12,985 bases of DNA from Pedobacter schmidteae (GTDB taxonomy: Bacteria > Bacteroidota > Bacteroidia > Sphingobacteriales > Sphingobacteriaceae), in the NCBI GenBank assembly GCA_945906015.1, contig CAMDQV010000030.1, positions 1 through 12,985 on the forward strand, given 5' to 3'. Below are positions 1 through 6,698 of this stretch, one piece after another. The notes beneath the pieces are model-generated. The model made no database searches and was not told the DNA's origin. It worked only from the letters and a program-made list of their open reading frames with translations. The position numbers and the translations under genes are program-made. Position 1 is the first letter of the stretch. The number at the start of each line of letters is the position of its first letter.

Positions 1-13
1 TTATATTTTGATA

Positions 14-1366
14 ATGAATAGATTGATGTATAAAATTATCGTCGCAAGTATGCTCTTATCAAGCCCTGCTCTTGCCCAATGGCAGGTGGGGGTGGCAAAA
101 GCTGATATAAGCCCTCTTGAATCAGTTCCTTTGGCAGGTTATGGTGGTAAAACACGGATGTCTAAAGAAATTATTCATCCAATCTGGCTTAAAGCAGTGG
201 CTATAAAAGATTCAAAAGGAGAAACTTCTGTATTGGTAACTGCTGATCTGGTTGGTCTAAGTGATAAAATGGTTGGTATTATTGCAAGTAGTGTAATTGA
301 AAAATATAAGATTCCAAGAGCCAACCTTATTTTAAATACTTCTCATAATCATTCTTGTCCGGTAACGGAAGATGTTTTATGGCTATATTATGAATTGACT
401 CCGGAGGAAATGGCTGCAAAAGATCGTTATACCGCAATGATTTATAAGCGTTATGATGAGGTTATTTCTAATGCAATCAAAAATATGGAACCTGCAGAGT
501 TGCATTATGAGCTTGGACTTGCTGGTATTGCGGTAAATCGTCGCAGGTCTCGCGGTTCAGAATCCCGGGCATTTGGCGGGCAGGTTGATCAGGATGTGCC
601 AGTTATCACGGTCAAATCTGGCAATCAGTTAAAGGCTGTTCTATTTGGTTATTCCTGTCATACAACCGCCTTAGGCGGCTTGAGTATCAATGGAGATTAT
701 GCTGGCTTTGCTCAATTGGAATTTGAGAAAGCTAATCCGGGTTCAATAGCCATGTTTGTTCAGAATTGCGGCGGCGATGCTAATCCATTGCCACGTATTC
801 GAGGAAACGACGAAGAGGCAACTAGGCTTGCTTCTATGTATGGGAGTATTCTGGCTGAGTCTGTCCGTCAGGTAATTAATGCACCCATGAAACCATTATC
901 TGGACCTCTGACTGCCGTTATTGGCGAAACAGAACTCTTTCTTCAACCAGGTGTTCCATTAGCAGAACTTAAGAAACAATTGCCCGGACTAAACGGTATG
1001 ACTAAACGTGAAGTTGAGCATCAGATAGATCAATACGAAAAGCAGGGTGCTCCTCCTGATAGGGTAAAATATCCGATCCAGGTATGGGGATTTGGAACTG
1101 ACTTTACATTTATTGCGCTAACAGGTGAAACCGTCGTTGATTATTCCCTGAAGTTTAAAGGTTTATATGGATGGAATGATACCTGGGTATTTGGATATAA
1201 TAATGATCTTCTAAGTTATGTTCCTAGTTTAAGAGTACTTAAAGAAGGAGGTTATGAGGGAGACAGTGGTATGGCTGAATATGGTCACCGGGCGCCATAT
1301 ACTGAAACTGTTGAAGAACAGATCTCAAAAAAGGTAGATGAATTGGTAAAAAAAACCAGACAATGA
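14..1366 (+). CDS. Exported neutral-ceramidase-like zinc protein, probably not a ceramidase
   Basis: This 450-residue protein resembles the neutral/alkaline non-lysosomal ceramidase N-terminal domain. A signal peptide is visible (residues 1-21, ending ALA before QW), so it should act in the periplasm or outside. The family opening VGVAKADISP follows directly. Probable zinc ligands, by comparison with the remembered Pseudomonas aeruginosa enzyme, are His111/His113 in SHNHS, His216 in CHTT, Glu372 in TGE and Tyr402. The motif that carries the catalytic serine in true ceramidases (GDVSPN) reads GGDANP at 253-258, with Ala256 in place of Ser. The protein also seems to lack the C-terminal domain of ceramidases. 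ATG at 14 was chosen; TTG at 8 and ATG at 26 are alternatives, and the upstream region lies outside the window. It heads a run of polysaccharide-degradation genes, so it may hydrolyse an ester or amide on a glycan. That role is inference. Confidence 0.82.
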   Translation: MNRLMYKIIVASMLLSSPALAQWQVGVAKADISPLESVPLAGYGGKTRMSKEIIHPIWLKAVAIKDSKGETSVLVTADLVGLSDKMVGIIASSVIEKYKIPRANLILNTSHNHSCPVTEDVLWLYYELTPEEMAAKDRYTAMIYKRYDEVISNAIKNMEPAELHYELGLAGIAVNRRRSRGSESRAFGGQVDQDVPVITVKSGNQLKAVLFGYSCHTTALGGLSINGDYAGFAQLEFEKANPGSIAMFVQNCGGDANPLPRIRGNDEEATRLASMYGSILAESVRQVINAPMKPLSGPLTAVIGETELFLQPGVPLAELKKQLPGLNGMTKREVEHQIDQYEKQGAPPDRVKYPIQVWGFGTDFTFIALTGETVVDYSLKFKGLYGWNDTWVFGYNNDLLSYVPSLRVLKEGGYEGDSGMAEYGHRAPYTETVEEQISKKVDELVKKTRQ

Positions 1367-1477
1367 TTTAAGAATTAGTAAATCAATTAACTGATATTTT
1401 TTTTCTGAATGGGTCTTTTTTAGATTTTCTGGTCTTATTAATAATTCTTAGCGATTTGATTTAATTAAACATCCGAA

Positions 1478-2431
1478 ATGATGAAGTTGCAATCTGAAAA
1501 TGGTATTGGCAGAAGACGATTTCTTGGCACAAGTGGTTTAACTTTACTTGCTGCTTCTGTGTCGGGTATTGTTTGTAATGTTCCCAGTAAGGATGAAGAT
1601 AAAGAGATCACAGAGAGCTTTCAGGCGGATGGTTGGAAATCAATCATGGAGGATGCTAAAAAGTACCGTAAAATAGATGCTCATAATCATGTGTGGACTG
1701 GCAGTAATGCATCGCAGGTTGATGAGAGTTGTGAGATTCTTGGAATTACAAAAGCCGCTTGTTCCATACCTGGCGGTAAAACTGTTGGAGATATTCGCGC
1801 CAATAACGATATAATTATCAAGGCTATGAACTCTCATCCTAAAAGGATCCTGGGTCAATGTTATATTAATCCATTATTTAAAAAGGAGTCTTTAGATGAA
1901 ATTGACCGCTGTGTGGATAATGGAATGGTCATGCTGGGTGAGCTTTATGATGCGGTAAAGATCAATGATCCACTTTATTATCCTATTATTGAGCGATGCA
2001 TCAAACACAAAATTCCAATGATGCTACATGGTGTAACCACACTTGGTAACTGGCGTCCTGGTTACTTGCCTACTAATCCGCCAAATTCTTCAGTACCTGA
2101 AGATTTCGTAGAAATTGCAAACAGGTATCCAGAAGCAATGATCATTTGTGGCCATATTGGAGGGGGAGGAAACTGGGAATATATGTGTAGGGTCTTACAA
2201 AAAGCTCCAACACTTTATCTGGATACCAGCGGCAGTGTAAGTGATGAGGGAATGATCGACATGGCTGTAAAATATCTTGGTGCTGATCGTTTGCTGTTTG
2301 CCACCGATATGAATTATGAAACAGGTGTCGGAAAAATCATGTGGGCTGATCTGAGCGAAAGCGATAGAAAAAAGATATTCTTTGAAAATTTCAACAATTT
2401 ATTGAGAAAGGCGGGTAATCATGCTGATTGA
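1478..2431 (+). CDS. Tat-exported amidohydrolase (amidohydrolase_2 family)
   Basis: This 317-residue TIM-barrel metal hydrolase belongs to the amidohydrolase_2 superfamily, whose members include lactonases and decarboxylases as well as amidohydrolases. The N-terminus carries a clear twin-arginine signal, GRRRFLG at 11-17, followed by a hydrophobic stretch to about residue 32, so a folded, metal-loaded enzyme is expected to be exported. Cys33 lies at the end of this stretch, but GIVC is a poor lipobox. The catalytic core starts near residue 64. The metal-site residues all look present: His69 and His71 (DAHNH), His184 (MLHGV), His226 (CGHIG) and Asp277 (FATDMN). ATG at 1478 is immediately followed by a second ATG at 1481, so the start could be either. 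The gene overlaps the next one by 11 bp, implying translational coupling. The substrate is unknown; a lactone or amide released from a glycan fits the setting but is inference. Confidence 0.85.
   Translation: MMKLQSENGIGRRRFLGTSGLTLLAASVSGIVCNVPSKDEDKEITESFQADGWKSIMEDAKKYRKIDAHNHVWTGSNASQVDESCEILGITKAACSIPGGKTVGDIRANNDIIIKAMNSHPKRILGQCYINPLFKKESLDEIDRCVDNGMVMLGELYDAVKINDPLYYPIIERCIKHKIPMMLHGVTTLGNWRPGYLPTNPPNSSVPEDFVEIANRYPEAMIICGHIGGGGNWEYMCRVLQKAPTLYLDTSGSVSDEGMIDMAVKYLGADRLLFATDMNYETGVGKIMWADLSESDRKKIFFENFNNLLRKAGNHAD
2406..2411 (+). promoter_or_regulatory. Shine-Dalgarno-like site fixing the start of the second amidohydrolase gene
   Basis: GAAAGG lies 9 bp before ATG 2421, inside the end of the upstream gene. 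An in-frame TGA at 2403-2405 blocks any earlier start. The downstream protein therefore cannot have a longer N-terminus or a signal peptide. Confidence 0.5.
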
Positions 2432-3233
2432 TATTAATGCATTTGTTGGAAACTGGCCATACAGGCCTCTCAGAGGCAATAATATGGCAGATATGCTTCT
2501 GCGAATGAATAAATTTGGAGTTGATAAGGCTATTGTTTCTAATTTAAATGGCTTGTTTTATGTCGATTCTCAGATTGCAAATGAAGAGCTGTTTGCTGAA
2601 TATTCTTCAAATAAAACATTTAAAGATCGATTTATACCATTTGCTACCATAAATCCTACTTTACCCTGGTGGCGAGATGCTCTGGAAATATGCCATAAAG
2701 AGTTTGGGATGAAAGGGATTCGGATATTTCCGCTTTATCATCATTATAAGATCACTGATGATGTTTGTATTGAACTGGTAAATGCAGCAAAAGCATTGGA
2801 TATGCCGGTTTCAATTCCTCTACGTATGACTGATTTGAGAGAACGGTCATGGCTGGATGTGGATAAGGCAATCAGCTATAATGATATTGCTTCATTGGTC
2901 AGTAAAGTTCCTGATGCAAAATATATGGTTTTAGAAGCTAGGGTAACTGATGGTCAAGAACCCACAACAGATGAATCATTAAAGATTCTGAGGGCGGCCG
3001 ATATACTTTTCGATACATCCAGGGGTAGTGGTGTTCCAGTCAAAGGGCCGAATAGTGAGAGCCTGACTTACCTACTTGAAAATCTGGGCCTTGATAAATT
3101 GGCTTTTGGAACAGAAACACCATTTGTTGACTACTCTTCTCCTTTTTTAAGGCTCGGGGTATTCAAGGCCGTTGATGAAAAAACGAAACAAATGATCTGG
3201 TCAGGGAATGCCCGCCGGATGCTCAACCTATAA
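2421..3233 (+). CDS. Signal-less amidohydrolase homologue lacking metal ligands (probable pseudoenzyme)
   Basis: This 270-residue protein has the length and layout of the catalytic core of the preceding gene and aligns with it by eye throughout. The residues that bind metal in the family are changed: the HxH motif is Asn6 and Phe8 (IDINAFVG), the strand-5 His is Pro133 (SIPLRM), the next His is at or near Glu172 (VLEAR), and the terminal Asp is Glu232 (GTETPF). It is probably not a classical metal-dependent amidohydrolase, and may be a regulatory or structural partner or an enzyme with altered chemistry. The start is firm because an in-frame stop lies 18 bp upstream, so there is no signal peptide although its partner carries a Tat signal. 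The reading frame is intact, which argues for selection rather than decay. Family membership is well supported; the pseudoenzyme reading is inference from residue loss. Confidence 0.82.
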   Translation: MLIDINAFVGNWPYRPLRGNNMADMLLRMNKFGVDKAIVSNLNGLFYVDSQIANEELFAEYSSNKTFKDRFIPFATINPTLPWWRDALEICHKEFGMKGIRIFPLYHHYKITDDVCIELVNAAKALDMPVSIPLRMTDLRERSWLDVDKAISYNDIASLVSKVPDAKYMVLEARVTDGQEPTTDESLKILRAADILFDTSRGSGVPVKGPNSESLTYLLENLGLDKLAFGTETPFVDYSSPFLRLGVFKAVDEKTKQMIWSGNARRMLNL

Positions 3234-3278
3234 TTTATAAAAATTTTATTTAATAAATAGTACAAACTATATCAACTA

Positions 3279-6200
3279 ATGAAAAAACAACTCATCCTTC
3301 AATTTGCGGCAATTTGTTTGGTTTTAAACCTTGCTTATGCACAAAATCTGGTAAGTCGGATACCCTTTACCCTCTCCAATGATTTTGAAACTGGTGAGCT
3401 TTTTGGTTGGGAAACCTATCCTTATGCTCAGGATATAGCTTTTGATGCGCTGTATTTTGCAGTAAAGTCTCCGACTTATAAGGACAGCAAATATGCCCTT
3501 GCCCGTCCGTTTAAAGCCCATGATGTCAATGAATTATATCAGGGATTTACAAGACGTTTAAACCTGTATACGGTTTCAGACAGCAGGGTGAAAGCTGCTG
3601 TTTATTTTCAGAGTGACCGTAATGCGGAGTCCCTGGAACTTTCTCTTGGAACCTTTGAGGGCAAGCGTTACTTCCACAAGATTAGTAATCCAAAAGCAAA
3701 TTCCTGGTTAGAACTGGATCTGCCGATTTCAGCATTTAAGCTGGATGGCAAGTCCTTGGGTGCCAATGAGCATATTCAGGTAATTACGTTGAAAGGAACG
3801 TACCCTATTGTAAACTATCTGTACACCTATACGATCCTGATGGATGATTTCAGTATCAATGGTGAGCGCGACAGACAATTTATTGCTACTACGCCCAGCT
3901 CTACCAATCTGGATATGTTCGATGTAACGATTTTGAATAAACACTTTTTCTATGGAGATAACATCAGCCTTAAAGTAGCGCCTGAAGGAAATTCAAGCTT
4001 ACAGCAGGTTAAGGGAACTTTAGTAGACAGTAAAGGAAAAATCGTTAAGGATAATATCTCATTCAGCCGCAGTGGAAATGAATGGGCAAATATAGCCATC
4101 TATAAACTTTCAGAAAAGGATGCCCGCGGTCAGTGGGAGATCCGTTTAAAAGGTGAAGATAATCAGGGTGGATCAGTAAACTGGGCTATACGTTTTCTCA
4201 TGCCCGGAAAACAGATAAGTGGTCACCCGAGGCTATATTTCTCTGCTGAGGAGATTAAAAACCGTCTGGCAAATGAAAAGTCGCCGGTTGCTAAAAAGAT
4301 TCTTGACAATGCTTTGTCTCACACAGATTTTATGAAAGTGAATGTTGATGCAATCAATGAAGGAATAGATATGACTGCCGAAAACCTTGTTGGTGGTCCG
4401 CATTCAAAAACTTCAGTGGGTTTCAATTCCTATGCACTTTGGAATAGTCCTAATTCTAAGCTTGGAAATGTAATTGAGGAAGGCAGCTTCCAGTACACTT
4501 TTAAAGGTGATCGTGCGGCGGGTGAGCAGGCTAAAAAGGCATTGCTGAAACTTTGCTCATTCAAAAAATGGAATGCAGACTGGATGCTGGAACGTAAATT
4601 CTGGACTTATTATCCGGTAGGTTATACAATCAAGCCTGTTGCTTATGGTTATGATATGCTTTATGACTTGCTTTCCGAATCAGAGCGTGCATTTGTACGG
4701 ACCGCCATAATGGAAAAAGGTTTGAAAATGTTCCACCGCGATATGGTTGAAATGAACCGCATGCCTTCTAACCAAACCAATCACATCGCAGTACTGGCAG
4801 GAGGTATGGGTTTGGCTGCAACCGCTATTTATGGAGATGATCTTTCTAATCCGAATCTGGAACCATATATTTCCGGTATCCTGACTAAAACTAAAACCTT
4901 TATTGACCGGACTTATTATGAGGATGGTAGTTATGGTGAGCCAAAAAGTGGGTATATGAATATGGCAAGCCAGGATATGGGTGAGTTACTTCCTGCTTTG
5001 GAACGAAATTTTGGAGTGGATTATTCTACAACTACCAATTTTCAAAATTTTTATAAGTATCTTATTCAGGCTACCTATTCAAATGGTTTAATGCAGGATT
5101 TTGGTGATGGTGGTGGATCAAAGGGAGCACATGTGGATATTGGCGGGCAGATTCACTCCTGGTGGTTGGTCAACCGAACAAAAAATCTGTACCTCTATAA
5201 TTATGTAAAATCATTCTGGGAAGCCGGGAAGGGGGGGTACCTGAGTTATGTTTGGTACAGAGATGATATCACACCGGTATCAAGAGAAACATTGCCTCCT
5301 TCCAAGTTCTTTACTGCTCAGGGTATGGTTATGCGTTCGGGTTGGGATGATGCAGCCATGGTATTGAGTACCCGTGTAGGACCAAACTCAAATCATTATC
5401 ATTATGATCAGGGAAGTTTCCAGATTATGAAAAATGGTGAAACTTTACTGACTGATCCTTCATACGGACCATTGGGTTATTATGCAAACCTTGAATATCT
5501 TAGCTATCACGTTCAGGCGAATGCTCATAACGTCATGCTGGTTGATCATGATCCTGAAAGTCAAACTCCTGCTCATTACGATAATGGTATTAAAGCCCTT
5601 ATCGAATGGCCAACAGTACAGCATTTATTCAATGGTAAAGATGCTGATGGAATTGAAAGCGAGCTGAGTTCAGTGTACAAGGGTAAACTTGAAAAATATT
5701 CACGTACCTTACTTTACACCAAGACAGGTCCTATTTTCTTATTTGATGAAGTGAAAAGTAAATCTGCAAAAGGGCATGTTTATGATTGGTTGTTCCATGC
5801 CCCTCCGGGAGAGAATTACCAGACTGCGATCTCTTATGATAAAGGTCGTATGATTATCGATCGTCCAAATGCTAAATTGACGATGGATGTGGTGAGTCCG
5901 GAGATCATTGCCTCTAAGATTTATGATAAGAGTGCCGGTTTGGGGAAAGGATTCTATGAGTCATTCCTTGATCTGGCAAGTAAGCCTGATTTGAATCAGG
6001 TTAATTTCCTTGCAGTTATTTTACCAGAGTCTAAACCGGCTTCAGGTCCTGCTCCTGTAACTACTAAGCTGGAAGCAGCGGGATGGATCGGTGCTAAAAT
6101 TGTTCATGCTGCTGGCTCTGACATTGGTTTCTTCAGAACCGGAACAGAAAATGGTGCAGCAGCAGGTTTTACTACCGATGCAAAGAGATTTACTGCTTCT

Positions 6201-6497
6201 TATGACTTATCTGGTGCGCTTCAGAAGATTTATTATGAAGGAAGCTCGATTTCTGGTAACGGTTTGTCTCTTATTGCAGACGTTAGTACAAGAGGTACAA
6301 TGGCAATTGTTAGTTCAGGAATTGATGGTGAAATCAAATCAGGGAAAGGATGTAACCTAAAGGTTTTGGTTTCAGGTAAACCATCTTCTGTTCTGCTTGG
6401 TGGTCTGTCTGTTACAAATTGGACATATGACGCAGGATCAAAAACTGTTTCTTTGAAATTACCGGCAGGTACTGTTGCATTGAAAATCAACAAATAA
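3279..6497 (+). CDS. Exported multidomain heparinase II/III-family polysaccharide lyase
   Basis: This 1072-residue protein has a signal peptide (1-21, ending AYA before Q). Residues about 33-195 form a beta-rich, carbohydrate-binding-like module, about 210-308 an Ig-like domain, about 315-650 an alpha-toroid starting at GHPRLYFS, and about 675-1070 the heparinase II/III beta-sandwich and C-terminal domain. Compared from memory with Pedobacter heparinus heparinase II (His202, Tyr257, His406; zinc at His408, Asp425, His464), the likely equivalents are His502 (NQTNH), Tyr559 (SGYMN), His706 and, for zinc, His708, Asp726 and His750. It should cleave uronate-linked polysaccharide by beta-elimination in the periplasm or at the surface. 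It is about 300 residues longer than heparinase II because of the N-terminal modules. It lies 45 bp after the amidohydrolase pair and is the last gene before a terminator. A seven-G run (5231-5237) leaves the frame intact. The substrate could be a glycosaminoglycan or a bacterial exopolysaccharide. Confidence 0.9.
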   Translation: MKKQLILQFAAICLVLNLAYAQNLVSRIPFTLSNDFETGELFGWETYPYAQDIAFDALYFAVKSPTYKDSKYALARPFKAHDVNELYQGFTRRLNLYTVSDSRVKAAVYFQSDRNAESLELSLGTFEGKRYFHKISNPKANSWLELDLPISAFKLDGKSLGANEHIQVITLKGTYPIVNYLYTYTILMDDFSINGERDRQFIATTPSSTNLDMFDVTILNKHFFYGDNISLKVAPEGNSSLQQVKGTLVDSKGKIVKDNISFSRSGNEWANIAIYKLSEKDARGQWEIRLKGEDNQGGSVNWAIRFLMPGKQISGHPRLYFSAEEIKNRLANEKSPVAKKILDNALSHTDFMKVNVDAINEGIDMTAENLVGGPHSKTSVGFNSYALWNSPNSKLGNVIEEGSFQYTFKGDRAAGEQAKKALLKLCSFKKWNADWMLERKFWTYYPVGYTIKPVAYGYDMLYDLLSESERAFVRTAIMEKGLKMFHRDMVEMNRMPSNQTNHIAVLAGGMGLAATAIYGDDLSNPNLEPYISGILTKTKTFIDRTYYEDGSYGEPKSGYMNMASQDMGELLPALERNFGVDYSTTTNFQNFYKYLIQATYSNGLMQDFGDGGGSKGAHVDIGGQIHSWWLVNRTKNLYLYNYVKSFWEAGKGGYLSYVWYRDDITPVSRETLPPSKFFTAQGMVMRSGWDDAAMVLSTRVGPNSNHYHYDQGSFQIMKNGETLLTDPSYGPLGYYANLEYLSYHVQANAHNVMLVDHDPESQTPAHYDNGIKALIEWPTVQHLFNGKDADGIESELSSVYKGKLEKYSRTLLYTKTGPIFLFDEVKSKSAKGHVYDWLFHAPPGENYQTAISYDKGRMIIDRPNAKLTMDVVSPEIIASKIYDKSAGLGKGFYESFLDLASKPDLNQVNFLAVILPESKPASGPAPVTTKLEAAGWIGAKIVHAAGSDIGFFRTGTENGAAAGFTTDAKRFTASYDLSGALQKIYYEGSSISGNGLSLIADVSTRGTMAIVSSGIDGEIKSGKGCNLKVLVSGKPSSVLLGGLSVTNWTYDAGSKTVSLKLPAGTVALKINK

Positions 6498-6549
6498 TGA
6501 ATTTTAGCTCTGTTTTACAGAGTATTGCTTTTCTGTAATTTTAAATATT

Positions 6550-6587
6550 CCGGATCTTCATCTTAAAATGGAGGTCCGGTATTTTTA
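6550..6587 (+). terminator. Intrinsic terminator after the lyase gene
   Basis: A 12-bp stem pairs 6550-6561 (CCGGATCTTCAT) with 6568-6579 (ATGGAGGTCCGG), including two G-T wobbles, around a 6-nt loop. It is followed by TATTTTTA. The GC-rich base of the stem and the T-run are classic for Rho-independent termination. A weaker 5-bp hairpin (CTCTG/CAGAG, 6508-6522) precedes it. This probably ends the transcription unit of the first four genes. Confidence 0.85.
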
Positions 6588-6630
6588 TTAATGGGTAATT
6601 AAAAACATAAGCTCGATTTAGGGTAAATGA

Positions 6631-6678
6631 AACCACATAGAAACATAGAGTTAAATGATCTATGCGTACTATGCGGTT
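6631..6678. repeat. Imperfect palindrome, REP-like intergenic hairpin
   Basis: The outer arms AACCACATAG (6631-6640) and CTATGCGGTT (6669-6678) pair with one mismatch. After small internal loops (AAA and CGTA), the inner arms CATAGA (6644-6649) and TCTATG (6659-6664) pair perfectly around a 9-nt loop. CATAG therefore occurs twice directly and twice inverted. It sits between the terminator and the transglutaminase-like gene, ending 20 bp before its ATG. Only one copy is in the window. The pattern resembles dispersed hairpin repeats that I associate with Pedobacter and Flavobacterium intergenic DNA, but I could not check this. Confidence 0.65.
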
Positions 6679-6698
6679 AAAAATTAAGGATTTATACT

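Noticed and set aside
1367..1477. Possible promoter or terminator in the gap between the ceramidase-like and Tat amidohydrolase genes.
   Set aside because: T-runs occur without a preceding stem, and no TAnnTTTG element with a suitably spaced TTG was found.
1640..1858. Minus-strand open frames inside several genes, for example this one and those at 6233-6493 and 10349-10597.
   Set aside because: They lie opposite well-supported genes, have no recognisable domains or signals, and fit chance open frames.
3236..3268. AT-only palindromes between the second amidohydrolase and the lyase genes.
   Set aside because: Short palindromes of A and T are expected by chance in such composition, and no T-run or GC stem is present.
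6508..6522. Small hairpin CTCTG/CAGAG right after the lyase stop codon.
   Set aside because: With only 5 bp of stem it is weak as a terminator; the 12-bp hairpin 30 bp further on is far better.
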